Of a stretch of DNA of 64,000 nucleotides, positions 1 to 8,343 are shown piece by piece (position 1 is the stretch's first letter; each line of letters begins with the position of its first letter). The position numbers were made by a program, and so were the translations under genes. Source of the DNA: Pseudarthrobacter chlorophenolicus A6 (GTDB lineage: Bacteria; Actinomycetota; Actinomycetes; Actinomycetales; Micrococcaceae); assembly GCF_000022025.1 (NCBI RefSeq), contig NC_011886.1:2180980-2244979 (forward strand). The letters run 5' to 3'. The notes under the pieces were generated by a model, which saw only the letters and a list, made by a program, of their open reading frames with translations, searched no databases and had not been told where the DNA came from.

Positions 1-1331
1 GCGGACCGGTGCTGGGCCACGGTTGGGACGAGACGCAATGGACCGACGCCACGTTGCCCACCGCTGACGAACTCGACCGTGCGGCCGGCGGCCGGTCCGT
101 TTACCTGTCGCGTGTTGACGTCCACTCTGCGCTGGTCTCGGGTGCCCTGGCGCGGGAGCCCGGGCTGCAGGACGCAGAGGGGTACGACGGCGGGGCGAAA
201 GTCTCGCGCGCGGCCCACGCGGCTGCCAGGCGGGCCGCGCGCAGCCTGCCGGCCGATGTCCTTCGCGGATACCAGGCAAAGGCCCTGGCCGAGGCCGCCG
301 CGAATGGCTACGTGGCCCTGGCCGAAATGGGTGCCCCGCACATCGGCGGCGCGGATGACCTGCGTCTCGCGGCGGCGTGGAACACCCCTGGTCCCGGGAT
401 GCCCGCACAACCGGAGATCCTGCCGTACTGGGGTGAGTTGGCAGCCACGGAGGAACAGGCACGCAGCCTAGTTTCGCAGTTCGGCTTCAATATCCGCGGC
501 CTGGCCGGTGACCTGAACATTGACGGTTCCATTGGCTCACGTACGGCAGCCCTGCGCTCCGGTTACAGTGACGCCCGCGACGAGCGGGGCAGCCTGTACC
601 TTGGCATCGAGGAAGTGGCCGCGCACCTCGCGGCCTGCTCGCTGGCCGGCATCCAGGGCGGGTTCCATGTCATCGGCGACGCCGGCCTGGACACGGCACT
701 CGCGGCGCTGGACCTGGCGGCCGAACAGGTGGGAGAGCAGCGCGTCCGCGCGGCAGGCCACCGCCTTGAACATGTGGAAATGACGGACGCCGACGCGATA
801 GCCCGGCTGGCCAAATATTCCGTGACCGTCAGCGCCCAGCCGGCATTCGATGCCGCGTGGGGCGGAACCGGCGGGCTGTATGGCCAGCGCCTGGGGGAGC
901 GCAGCCGGTCCATGAACCAGTTCGCCGCCCTGTATGCAGCAGGTGTGCCCGTGTGCTTCGGCAGCGACAGCCCGGTGACTCCGCTTCGCCCCTGGTCGAG
1001 TGTGCGTGCATGCCTGGAACACCACAACGACGGGCAGCGCATCTCCGCACGCGCCGCGTTCCTCGGACACACCCGTGCCGGGTGGCGGGCCGCCAAGTAC
1101 TCCGATCCCATGGCCGGACAGCTGGTACCGGGAGCACCGGCAAGCTTTGCCGTGTGGGAGGTCGAAGAGCTGATGGTCCAGGTTGCCGACGGCCGCGTCC
1201 AGTCCTGGAGCACCGATCCCAGGGCCCGGACACCGCTGCTGCCCGCTCTCGACACCGGATCCGACCCCGCCTGCCTGCAGACGGTGCGCAACGGCGTCGA
1301 ACTCTTCGCAAGCCCTGCCCTGCGATCCTGA
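1..1331 (+). CDS. YtcJ-type amidohydrolase (5' end outside window)
   Basis: C-terminal ~440 residues of an amidohydrolase-family-3 (YtcJ/AepA-like) metal-dependent hydrolase. The frame is open through the left edge, and the GHGWDETQW segment normally sits well inside such proteins, so the real start and the N-terminal HxH metal ligands lie outside the window; the GTG at 9 is unlikely to be the start. Seen here are the downstream ligands: FHVIGD (His), RLEHVEM (His) and the C-terminal FGSDSPV (Asp), then a terminal beta-sandwich part ending in a GAPASFAVWE-like stretch. Family members hydrolyse cyclic or aryl amides and formamides; the substrate cannot be inferred. It ends about 90 bp before the next gene and could be read through into it. 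Confidence 0.85.
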   Translation, partial: GPVLGHGWDETQWTDATLPTADELDRAAGGRSVYLSRVDVHSALVSGALAREPGLQDAEGYDGGAKVSRAAHAAARRAARSLPADVLRGYQAKALAEAAANGYVALAEMGAPHIGGADDLRLAAAWNTPGPGMPAQPEILPYWGELAATEEQARSLVSQFGFNIRGLAGDLNIDGSIGSRTAALRSGYSDARDERGSLYLGIEEVAAHLAACSLAGIQGGFHVIGDAGLDTALAALDLAAEQVGEQRVRAAGHRLEHVEMTDADAIARLAKYSVTVSAQPAFDAAWGGTGGLYGQRLGERSRSMNQFAALYAAGVPVCFGSDSPVTPLRPWSSVRACLEHHNDGQRISARAAFLGHTRAGWRAAKYSDPMAGQLVPGAPASFAVWEVEELMVQVADGRVQSWSTDPRARTPLLPALDTGSDPACLQTVRNGVELFASPALRS

Positions 1332-1423
1332 CCCTGCCACCCGTCCTATAATGGGGAGTTGCGCCAACAGGCAGCTAGCTTGCCGGCCGGTGCACCGACC
1401 GCTCCCACCAGGAAAGGCCCTCT

Positions 1424-2164
1424 GTGCGCGTCCTTACGATCATCCCCACCTACAACGAACTGGAATCGCTGCCCAAGACGCTCCAGCGCCTTCGGACCGC
1501 CGTGCCGGCGTCGGATGTGCTGGTAGTGGATGACAACAGCCCCGACGGCACAGGCCAGCTGGCCGACGCCAAAGCGGCCGAAGATCCCCAGGTCCACGTC
1601 CTGCACCGCAAGGGCAAGGACGGGCTCGGCGCCGCCTACATCGCCGGGTTCAAGTGGGGACTCGAGGCAGGCTACGACGTGCTCGTGGAAATGGACGCCG
1701 ACGGCTCCCACCAGCCCGAACAGCTTCCCCAATTGCTTGAAGCCGTGGAGCAGGGCGCAGACCTTGCCATGGGGTCGCGCTGGGTTCCCGGCGGAAGCGT
1801 GGTCAACTGGCCGCTGTACCGCCAGGCCATTTCCCGGGTGGGCAGCACGTACGCCCGGCTGATGCTTGGCCTGAAGATCAAGGACGTCACCGGCGGCTAC
1901 CGCGCGTTCCGCAGGTCCACCCTTGAGAAACTCAACCTGGACCAGGTTGATTCCGTTGGCTACGGCTTCCAGGTGGACCTGGCCTGGCGCGTGGCACGGA
2001 TGGGCCTGCGCATCGAGGAACGCCCCATCACGTTCGTGGAGCGTGAACTGGGCGCTTCGAAGATGAGTGGCAATATCGTTGTCGAGGCCATGATCAACGT
2101 CACCAAATGGGGCCTGGCTGCCCGCTGGAACACCCTCACCCGCAAGGCTGGGGCGAAGCGGTAG
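1424..2164 (+). CDS. ppm1: polyprenol monophosphomannose synthase
   Basis: A 246-residue GT2-family glycosyltransferase that moves mannose from GDP-mannose to polyprenyl phosphate, giving the lipid-linked mannose donor used outside the membrane for protein O-mannosylation and lipoglycans. Seen: N-terminal [17 protein letters not shown] (about 34-43) and the metal-binding [12 protein letters not shown] (about 89-100) typical of DPM1/Ppm1. It has no membrane domain and no fused acyltransferase, unlike the two-domain mycobacterial Ppm1, so it matches the stand-alone catalytic subunit. GTG start preceded by a GGAAAGG-like ribosome site. A long perfect hairpin follows the stop. Confidence 0.9.
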   Translation: MRVLTIIPTYNELESLPKTLQRLRTAVPASDVLVVDDNSPDGTGQLADAKAAEDPQVHVLHRKGKDGLGAAYIAGFKWGLEAGYDVLVEMDADGSHQPEQLPQLLEAVEQGADLAMGSRWVPGGSVVNWPLYRQAISRVGSTYARLMLGLKIKDVTGGYRAFRRSTLEKLNLDQVDSVGYGFQVDLAWRVARMGLRIEERPITFVERELGASKMSGNIVVEAMINVTKWGLAARWNTLTRKAGAKR

Positions 2165-2184
2165 CGCCCGGCCTGCTGCAGCAG

Positions 2185-2227
2185 AAAAGGAACTGCCCCG
2201 GCACCATGTGCCGGGGCAGTTCCTTTT
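2185..2227. terminator. bidirectional intrinsic terminator
   Basis: Perfect 20-bp inverted repeat (2185-2204 with 2208-2227, 3-nt loop) with A-run and T-run flanks. It lies between the convergent ppm1 and rbpA genes, so it can end transcription from both sides. Confidence 0.9.
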
Positions 2228-2246
2228 AGGTTGTAGCCGGCGCGGG

Positions 2247-2594
2247 CTAAGCCGAGCGGCGCTCTCCGCGGCGTTCGCGCAGGATGGTCAGCCGGTCTTC
2301 CAGGATCTGTTCCAGCTCCGGCAGGGAGCGGCGCTCCAGGAGCATGTCCCAGTGGGTACGCACTGCTTTGTCATTGCTGGTATCGGGGCGTTCGCCGTCG
2401 ACCAGCAGCGCTTCCTTACCGGTCTTGGAAACCCACACCGGCGGGATCTCTGCTTCGGAGGAGAAAGTGACGAAGACCTGCTCGCCGTCCTCGCAACGGT
2501 ATTCGACACGCTGGCGCGGAGCCGGCTCGACGCCTGACTCTGTCTCCATGCTCTGCGCGCCAAGGCGCATACCCCGCAGGCTGCGATCGCTCAT
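2247..2594 (-). CDS. rbpA: RNA polymerase-binding protein RbpA
   Basis: 115-residue RbpA, an actinobacterial protein that binds the group 1/2 sigma factor and RNA polymerase and stabilises the open promoter complex. Recognised from the N-terminal RGMRLGAQS, the central beta-rich core (YRCEDGEQVFVTFSSEAE, VWVSKTGKEALL) and the C-terminal sigma-interacting helix region (HWDMLLERRSLPELEQIL). Usual length is about 110-125. ATG start with a GGGAGAAATC ribosome site. In Streptomyces coelicolor rbpA belongs to the SigR disulphide-stress regulon, and a matching promoter is visible upstream here. Confidence 0.95.
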   Translation of the reverse strand: MSDRSLRGMRLGAQSMETESGVEPAPRQRVEYRCEDGEQVFVTFSSEAEIPPVWVSKTGKEALLVDGERPDTSNDKAVRTHWDMLLERRSLPELEQILEDRLTILRERRGERRSA

Positions 2595-2696
2595 GATTTC
2601 TCCCTCTGGTCGGTTCGCGGAATGGAAACCCGCGCTAGCCGGCAGCGTCGAAGCGCCGCCGGACTACTGTGTGCTCTGTGCTGCATCATAAGATTC

Positions 2697-2722
2697 AACG
2701 CATTCCGAAGCTTTGTTGTTCC
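2697..2722 (-). promoter_or_regulatory. SigR-type promoter of rbpA
   Basis: On the minus strand GGAAC (2722-2718) is followed after exactly 18 nt by GTT (2699-2697), matching the known SigR consensus GGAAY-N18/19-GTT, about 105 bp upstream of the rbpA start. The -35 element overlaps one arm of a palindrome (TTGTTCC, 3 nt, GGAACAA; 2716-2732). Confidence 0.7.
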
Positions 2723-2787
2723 AGCGGAACAATACCTGCCGGACAAATACCCTATTGTACGGGGTTCAGACACGTGGGGCCAAAACA

Positions 2788-2817
2788 AAGGGAGGAACCC
2801 CGGCGGGTTCCTCCCTT
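2788..2817 (-). terminator. intrinsic terminator downstream of SPFH gene
   Basis: 13-bp perfect inverted repeat (2788-2800 with 2805-2817, loop CGGC). On the minus strand it is followed by TTTGTTTT, so it is placed to end the nfeD-SPFH transcript. Confidence 0.8.
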
Positions 2818-2846
2818 GTGCATAGCTCTGTGGCGTCAGGACCTGA

Positions 2847-3794
2847 TCAGGGTCCGGAGGTCTTGGCCGCTGTTTCGTCGAACAGGCCGCCCGGCGCTGC
2901 GGGGTCCGGGTTGGTTCCGCCCAATGCGCTCCCGATGCCCTTCAGCGCCTCGCCAACTTCACTGGGAATGATCCACAGCTTGTTGGACGTGCCTTCCGCC
3001 AGCTTCGGCAGGGTCTGCAGGTACTGGTAAGCCAGGAGCTTCTGGTCGGGGTTGCCCTTGTGGATTGCGTCGAAGACCTTCTGGATGGCCTGGGACTCAC
3101 CGTCCGCCTTGAGGATAGCCGCTTTGGCTTCACCTTCCGCCTTGAGGATGGCGGCCTGGCGCTGCCCTTCAGCGGTGAGGATTGCTGACTGCTTGGTGCC
3201 TTCAGCCGTGAGGATGGCGGCCCGGCGGTCACGCTCGGCGCGCATCTGCTTTTCCATGGAGTCTTGGATGGAGTGCGGCGGATCGATGGCCTTGAGCTCC
3301 ACCCGGGAAACCCTGATGCCCCAACGGCCGGTGGCTTCGTCCAGCACGCCGCGGAGCTGTCCGTTGATCTGGTCGCGGGAGGTCAGCGCCTCCTCCAGGT
3401 TGAGTCCACCCACCACGTTACGCAGGGTGGTGGTGGTGAGCTGCTCCACAGCCTGGATGTAGTTGGCGATCTCATACGTGGCCGCACGTGCATCGGTGAC
3501 CTGGAAGTACACCACGGTGTCGATGCTGACCACGAGGTTGTCCTCGGTGATGACCGGCTGGGGAGGGAACGAGACGACCTGTTCGCGGAGGTCCAGCAGG
3601 GGGAGGAGGCGGTCCACGAACGGAATCAGGATGGTGAGCCCCGGGTTGAGCGTCCGCTGGTACTTGCCCAGTCGCTCCACGACCCCCGCCCGGGCCTGCG
3701 GAACGATGCGGACCGACCGCACCAGGACGATGATCACAAAGATGATCAGTACTACCAGCACAACGGCCAAGGCGGTGCTGCCTGCGTTATCCAT
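2847..3794 (-). CDS. SPFH/band-7 membrane protein (stomatin/QmcA-like)
   Basis: 315 residues: one N-terminal membrane segment (about 7-25), then an SPFH/band-7 domain (QARAGVVERLGKY, then VDTVVYFQVTD and a GGLNLEEALTSRD region). A helical coiled-coil with tandem repeats follows (RAAILTAEGTKQSAILTAEG, then QAAILKAEGEAKAAILKADG) and a Gly/Pro-rich tail. Such proteins oligomerise at the inner membrane in detergent-resistant patches and modulate membrane proteases or fluidity. The NfeD-like gene lies immediately upstream on the same strand, the widespread partner arrangement for this family. Specific targets are unknown. Confidence 0.9.
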   Translation of the reverse strand: MDNAGSTALAVVLVVLIIFVIIVLVRSVRIVPQARAGVVERLGKYQRTLNPGLTILIPFVDRLLPLLDLREQVVSFPPQPVITEDNLVVSIDTVVYFQVTDARAATYEIANYIQAVEQLTTTTLRNVVGGLNLEEALTSRDQINGQLRGVLDEATGRWGIRVSRVELKAIDPPHSIQDSMEKQMRAERDRRAAILTAEGTKQSAILTAEGQRQAAILKAEGEAKAAILKADGESQAIQKVFDAIHKGNPDQKLLAYQYLQTLPKLAEGTSNKLWIIPSEVGEALKGIGSALGGTNPDPAAPGGLFDETAAKTSGP

Positions 3795-3827
3795 ACATTT
3801 CCTTCTTCCCCAATTGATAAAGCTGTG

Positions 3828-4292
3828 TCAGGTTCGGTCTTCGGCCGGAGGCGGCGCCGAAACCACGGCAGTGGCGCCATCAATGGCTGCGACGACCACC
3901 ATCTGTCCGGCGGTGAGGATGCCGGCCGCGGAGCGTGCGCTCCAAATGTCGCCGCCAATTTTCACCAGGCCACCGTCCGAGGTCACTGCCTCCATGACCA
4001 CGGCCTGCTCACCGATGAGCCGGTCCACGTTTGTCCGTTGCTCGGCGGGTCCCTTCTTCAGGTGGGAAAGGGCAACGGGCCGGACAAAGGCGACCATGAG
4101 CAAGGAAACAATGCAGAAGATGACGATCTGCAGCCACGGGTCTGCGCCGGCGAAATCGGACACCAGCGCAGCGAGTGCACCGCCGCCCAGCATGATGAAG
4201 AACAGGTCGAGGGTAATCATTTCGACCACCGCGAACGCCAGGAATGCGGTCAGCCATACGGCCCACCAGTTTTCACCCAACCACTCGAACAC
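3828..4292 (-). CDS. NfeD family membrane protein
   Basis: 154 residues with two to three N-terminal hydrophobic segments (about 5-30 and 45-80) and a C-terminal soluble OB-fold-like domain (about 95-150: ADRLIGEQAVV-type start in NVDRLIGEQAVVMEAV, then GDIWSARSAAG). This is the short NfeD1b form without the ClpP-like protease domain. GTG start. It lies 33 bp upstream of the SPFH gene and is almost certainly co-transcribed with it. NfeD OB domains partner SPFH proteins, so the two probably form one membrane complex. Confidence 0.88.
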   Translation of the reverse strand: MFEWLGENWWAVWLTAFLAFAVVEMITLDLFFIMLGGGALAALVSDFAGADPWLQIVIFCIVSLLMVAFVRPVALSHLKKGPAEQRTNVDRLIGEQAVVMEAVTSDGGLVKIGGDIWSARSAAGILTAGQMVVVAAIDGATAVVSAPPPAEDRT

Positions 4293-4417
4293 TGTGTTCC
4301 CCCTTCGTTACAAGGTCCTGACGGGGGACCTTTGAGTAACTGTGACTTCCATCCTAGTCGGGCACCACAGGCGGGGTGCGGGCCCGGAGCAGAAGACCGG
4401 GGATAGTGGCCAAGTCG

Positions 4418-5296
4418 TTACAGGCGGCCCTTTGGACGGTAGGCCAGAACCCTGAACTTCGCGTCGGCCGCCACGGGTTCGGGGCTGCCGGCCAGGCGGT
4501 CTGCGATCGCGTCCCGGCCCTGGTGGTGCCCGGCGGGGCCCATGAAGGCGAGGTCGGCGGCTTGCCGTCGGGTGAGCCAGAGCGGGATATCGACGTCGGT
4601 AGCCGACTCTGCATCAAAGTGCTCCGCCATGGCCGCGGCCAGGCGGGAGTCCTTCCCTTCCTCAATCCCCAGCATGCCAGTCAGTGCGGCAAGGGCTGAC
4701 AGGTGCCCTTGCCTCGGCGTGACAACCACAAGGCGGCCGTGCGGCCGGAGGACGCGGGCGAACTCGGCGGGGTTTCTCGGGGCAAAGATAACCGTCACGG
4801 CGTCCACCGACCCGTCGGCCAGGGGAATCCGTTTCCACACGTCCCAGACGAGGTTGACCGCCTCCGGGTTGAGCCGCGCCGCCCGCCGCAGGGCAAACTT
4901 CGAGATATCGAGCCCCACAGCGTTTACCGTCCGGCCCTGCTCCGCAGCAGCGTCCAGCACGGCCCTCAGGTAGTGGCCGGTGCCGGTCCCGGCATCCAGC
5001 ACGGCTGCATGCCGTGGGGACAGGCACGGTACGACGGCGGCTGCCACCTCGCGTGCCAGCGGTGCGTATTTTCCTGCTCCAAGGAACGCGGAACGGGCGT
5101 CGGCCATCTCCGCCGTGTCAGCTTCAAAGGACGTGCCCTTGCCCACCAGCATGTTGAAGTAACCCTGCCGCGCCGCGTCGAAGCTGTGCCCGGAGCTGCA
5201 TGCCATTCGGGCAGGTCCCGAGGGCCGGGTATCCGCGTCCGCCAGCGGCTTCAGGCAGAGGGGGCACAGCAGCGGCAGGTCAGGGGGAAGGGGCAT
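4418..5296 (-). CDS. rlmA: RlmA-type 23S rRNA (guanine-N1) methyltransferase
   Basis: 292 residues. An N-terminal zinc site (C11PLC14, then C33 and H37 in CSSGHSFDAARQGYFNML) is characteristic of RlmA/TlrB enzymes, which methylate G745 or G748 in 23S rRNA helix 35 at the peptide exit tunnel. It is followed by a class I SAM-binding motif, LDAGTGTGHYL (about 100-110). Actinobacterial members are usually the RlmA(II)/TlrB type acting on G748, which affects tylosin binding; the position modified cannot be read from sequence alone. ATG start; the next gene upstream (def) ends 18 bp away on the same strand. Confidence 0.82.
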   Translation of the reverse strand: MPLPPDLPLLCPLCLKPLADADTRPSGPARMACSSGHSFDAARQGYFNMLVGKGTSFEADTAEMADARSAFLGAGKYAPLAREVAAAVVPCLSPRHAAVLDAGTGTGHYLRAVLDAAAEQGRTVNAVGLDISKFALRRAARLNPEAVNLVWDVWKRIPLADGSVDAVTVIFAPRNPAEFARVLRPHGRLVVVTPRQGHLSALAALTGMLGIEEGKDSRLAAAMAEHFDAESATDVDIPLWLTRRQAADLAFMGPAGHHQGRDAIADRLAGSPEPVAADAKFRVLAYRPKGRL

Positions 5297-5314
5297 GGCC
5301 TCTATCTTAACTGG

Positions 5315-5995
5315 CTAGGGCACGCTGATTCCGGCAGGGCCGTCATCGAAGCCCAGCCCCTCCCTTGCCTTGCCGATTCCCGGCTCAGCCCAGTGGGCGG
5401 CGTACTCCGCGTTGCTGCTCAGGGACCGGAGCTGCGCCCGGTCCACATAAAGGATTCCGTTGAGGTGATCCGTCTCATGCTGGACGATGCGTGCCTGCCA
5501 GCCGGAGAACCCACGCCGCTCCGCGCCGCCGTCGGGCCGGACAAAGTCCAGCAGCACGGCCTGCGGGCGGGAAACCACCGCCTGCAGTCCGTTGAGGGAA
5601 AGGCAACCTTCGTAGAAGGCGGCCCGGTCCGGACCCGCCGGGGTGTAGGAAGGGTTCAGGATGGCCAGGAAGTCGAGCGGCGCACGATTGCGGAGGGCGG
5701 CGGCCTCGTGGTCCACGTCGTACTTGTCCTCCAGGACGGCCAGCTGCAGGGGGATCCCGAGTTGCGGCGCTGCCAGCCCCACGCCTGGAGCCTCATGCAT
5801 TACCTGCCGCATGAGCTCTATGAGCCGGGCCAGCTGTTCGGGAGTTATTTGGCCGTCGAAGGGGGCCGCCTTCTGCCGCAATGCCGGGTGGCCGGCCTGC
5901 ACGATCGGAGGGAGGGTGCCTGCGGACAGGATGCGGTCCACAGTCTCGCGGATCTGCTCTGCAGTGAGGTCCGTGGATGGTGCCGGGAAGGTCAT
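5315..5995 (-). CDS. def: peptide deformylase
   Basis: 226-residue metalloenzyme that removes the N-formyl group from nascent proteins. All three family motifs are present: GVGLAAPQLG (71-80), EGCLSL (129-134, Cys metal ligand) and HETDHLNG (173-180, two His ligands and the catalytic Glu). Length is slightly above the typical 170-200 because of an N-terminal helix. It is transcribed toward the rRNA methyltransferase gene with an 18-bp gap, so both may form a two-gene translation-quality operon. Confidence 0.95.
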   Translation of the reverse strand: MTFPAPSTDLTAEQIRETVDRILSAGTLPPIVQAGHPALRQKAAPFDGQITPEQLARLIELMRQVMHEAPGVGLAAPQLGIPLQLAVLEDKYDVDHEAAALRNRAPLDFLAILNPSYTPAGPDRAAFYEGCLSLNGLQAVVSRPQAVLLDFVRPDGGAERRGFSGWQARIVQHETDHLNGILYVDRAQLRSLSSNAEYAAHWAEPGIGKAREGLGFDDGPAGISVP

Positions 5996-6051
5996 GGTGA
6001 AAGCCTAGCGGCCGGCCGAAGGGACTCCAGAGCTCCGCTAAGGTCTATTCC

Positions 6052-6483
6052 ATGGCTGACGAAACCAAGGCGACGGACCAACCCGGGGCGCCGACAGGAC
6101 CGGTGGACCGCGTCCTCGAGTTCATCCGGATCCTGGAAGCCGGCGGGGGAGCGGCCGAAATCAGGCCCTACCTCGCCGATACGTTTACGCTCGTGGAGGC
6201 ACCCCACCTGCTGGCACCCGAGGGCTCCACCCGCACCCTCGCGGACGTTCTGGCGGGCGCCGATCAGAGTTCGCAGGTGGTGGCCGACCAGGTGTTCACC
6301 ATCAGGAGGACAACCTGCGAAGGCGGACGTGTGGCTGTCGAAGCTGACTGGTCCGCAACCGTCCTGATGGACATCCGCTACTGGGACCGCGGCGAAACTA
6401 TCCGGGCGCGGACCTCGTCGGTCTTCGAAGTCCGTGACGGGCTGATCATCAGCCAGGACAGCTACGACTGCTACTTCCGCTGA
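6052..6483 (+). CDS. SnoaL-like / NTF2-fold protein
   Basis: 143 residues matching the SnoaL-like cone-shaped alpha+beta fold: an N-terminal helix pair (VDRVLEFIRILEAGGG), then strands ending in a GRVAVEADWSATVL, FEVRDGLIISQDSYDCYF pattern. That last motif (rxGkIxxxxxyfD-type) is typical. Family members include polyketide cyclases, isomerases and many uncharacterised proteins, and no catalytic residue can be assigned. It converges with the FAD hydroxylase gene, and the two coding regions overlap tail to tail by 35 bp. Proximity to a polyketide operon makes a tailoring role possible, but that is inference. Confidence 0.75.
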   Translation: MADETKATDQPGAPTGPVDRVLEFIRILEAGGGAAEIRPYLADTFTLVEAPHLLAPEGSTRTLADVLAGADQSSQVVADQVFTIRRTTCEGGRVAVEADWSATVLMDIRYWDRGETIRARTSSVFEVRDGLIISQDSYDCYFR

Positions 6484-7651
6484 CCCTGGTTGCACGGGAT
6501 TCCTGCTGCATGGTGAACCGGCCGGCAACCCACTGGTTGACGGCCGGGGACTCCGCGGCCGCGCCGATCACTGAATTCCGCAATGCAAGGACCGGGGCAG
6601 GCAAGGGCCGGCCCAGCAGCATATTGATTTCGGCCTGCCGCCGCGCCCGCAGTGCCGCCTGGCGGCGGTTCCGCTCGTAACCACGGAAGGCCTCCGGGTC
6701 ATGCCTGCCGTTAACTGCCTGCACGATCAGTGGTGCCAGGGCCTGGGCGTCCAGCCAGCCCAGGTTCATTCCCTGCCCGCCGATGGGGCTGATTTCGTGG
6801 GCGGCGTCGCCCACCAGGATCACGCGCCCGGCCACAGTCCTGCGCGCCACTGAGGATCTGACGCTGAAGGCGCTGAGCATGGTGTTGGTGGCAGGGTCCG
6901 GGCTGACCCCGGTCCGGTCCTCCACGAGCCGGGCCAGTTCCTCCGGGCCCGCGCCTTCGGCGGGCCTTCCCAGCCGCACCACCCAGCGGCGGAGGGCGCC
7001 CGGCAGCGGAAACGACTCAACGATGCCGCCGCTCTCAAGGAACAGCACGGCCCGGCCACCAAATTGCGTGTGGTCCGCGAAGTCACCCATGACATAGTGG
7101 TCCGGGTAGGTTTTCCGCCGGACCGGGACGCCGATCAGGTCCCTGATCCTGGACCGCGGACCGTCCGCGCCTATAACCAGCGAAGCCCTGAACGTACCTC
7201 CCCCTTTCGCGGCACCCCCGGCGGACGTTACCGACACACTGGCACTGCCGCCGTCGTACGCGACGTCGAGTACCTCCGTCCCCCTGACCAGCGCGCGGCT
7301 GTCGAGGGCGTGCACCTGTTCTTCCAGCAGCTGCTCGGTCCGGTACTGCGGCAGCGAAAGCACGAACGGAAAGGCCTCCGACACTCCGGCGAACGGCATG
7401 CGGCCCACGGCCCGGCCACGGCTGACCGCCAGCCCGGAACGGATGGCGACCCCATCGGCCACCATCCGGCCCGCGATGCCCAGCTGGTCCAGCGCGGCGA
7501 GGGCCGGCGGATGGATGCCGATGGCCCGGGAATGAAGATTCCTGTCCGATCTCTGCTCCAGGACGCGGACCGCAACGCCCTGCCGGAGGAGAATGGCTGC
7601 GAGGTACAGGCCCACTGGTCCGCCCCCGACGATGACCACATCAGCGTTCAT
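6449..7651 (-). CDS. FAD-dependent aromatic hydroxylase (PHBH-like)
   Basis: About 400 residues from the chosen ATG (7651). Seen: Rossmann GxGxxG (VIVGGGPVGLYLA), a DG-type motif (VIGADGPRSRIRDLIG) and the GD motif (VILVGDAAHEISPIGGQGMN) of class A flavoprotein monooxygenases that hydroxylate phenolic rings with NAD(P)H. The start at 7651 overlaps the methyltransferase stop by 11 bp (ATGAACGCTGA); an upstream in-frame start at 7693 would add 14 residues with no homology. Third gene of the polyketide synthase-methyltransferase-hydroxylase operon, corresponding in position to srsC of the S. griseus phenolic-lipid operon. The substrate is inferred, not shown. Confidence 0.85.
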   Translation of the reverse strand: MNADVVIVGGGPVGLYLAAILLRQGVAVRVLEQRSDRNLHSRAIGIHPPALAALDQLGIAGRMVADGVAIRSGLAVSRGRAVGRMPFAGVSEAFPFVLSLPQYRTEQLLEEQVHALDSRALVRGTEVLDVAYDGGSASVSVTSAGGAAKGGGTFRASLVIGADGPRSRIRDLIGVPVRRKTYPDHYVMGDFADHTQFGGRAVLFLESGGIVESFPLPGALRRWVVRLGRPAEGAGPEELARLVEDRTGVSPDPATNTMLSAFSVRSSVARRTVAGRVILVGDAAHEISPIGGQGMNLGWLDAQALAPLIVQAVNGRHDPEAFRGYERNRRQAALRARRQAEINMLLGRPLPAPVLALRNSVIGAAAESPAVNQWVAGRFTMQQESRATRVSGSSSRSCPG

Positions 7652-8339
7652 GGCCGCGCCTGTGCAGGGCCAGCACCTGGTGAAACGCTGCACCGGGTTC
7701 CACGGTCCAGCCCGGGGGAGCCAGTGCGGACAGTTCCGCGCCCGTGTAGCTGCGCCGGATCGAGGTCAGCCCGTCCTCCCGGATGAAAGAGTTCCGCAGG
7801 GGGAGGGTGGCTACGCCAAAAAGGGCGAAGGCCACTGCGCTGCGGCGCAGGTCGTTGTGCAGGGCCTTCTTCCGGGCGAGCACGTCCGAGTGGACCAGAA
7901 GCTCGTTGAATTCTTCCGTTCCGAGGTGGTGCAGGACATGGTTGGAGATGACGACGTCGAATGCGGCACCTTCGCTGACCAGCTCGGCAGTGTGCGCCTG
8001 CCGGAAGTCCACGCCGGGGATCGGCGTCCGGGTGCGGGCGAAGGCAGCCGCGCGCGGATCCGGGTCGACGCCGGTGACCCGAACAGCCAGCCCGTCCCTG
8101 GCAGCCCAGCGGGCGAGCATGACGGCGAGGTCGCCGCCGCCGGACCCGATGTCAAGGATGCTGGCCGGTCCGGCTGACAGGACAGGACGCAGTTCTTTGA
8201 CGTACAGCCGCCTCCATCCGGACACGATCCTGTTGACCAGGCCAAACTGGCGGTAGGTGTTTTCCAGCTTTTGCGCATCGCAGTCCGGCAGGTCCATCTG
8301 TTCCAGCTCGCCCGCCGCACGCCCGTGCCAGATGAGCAC
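7641..8339 (-). CDS. class I SAM-dependent methyltransferase
   Basis: 232 residues from a GTG at 8339; an ATG 14 codons later (8297, MDLPD) is an alternative. The SAM-binding glycine loop is ILDIGSGGGDLAVML, the acidic post-II motif is VTGVDPDPRAAAFAR, and VISNHVLHHLGTEE follows, as in UbiE/UbiG-like O- or C-methyltransferases. It starts 4 bp after the polyketide synthase stop and overlaps the hydroxylase start, so the three are translationally linked. Likely modifies the polyketide-derived phenol, as SrsB does in S. griseus, although it is not an isoprenylcysteine-type methyltransferase. Confidence 0.85.
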   Translation of the reverse strand: MLIWHGRAAGELEQMDLPDCDAQKLENTYRQFGLVNRIVSGWRRLYVKELRPVLSAGPASILDIGSGGGDLAVMLARWAARDGLAVRVTGVDPDPRAAAFARTRTPIPGVDFRQAHTAELVSEGAAFDVVISNHVLHHLGTEEFNELLVHSDVLARKKALHNDLRRSAVAFALFGVATLPLRNSFIREDGLTSIRRSYTGAELSALAPPGWTVEPGAAFHQVLALHRRGHER

Positions 8340-8343
8340 CGGT

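Noticed and set aside
3264..4406. A 380-codon plus-strand frame
   Set aside because: Antisense to the SPFH and NfeD genes, both of which have strong family motifs.
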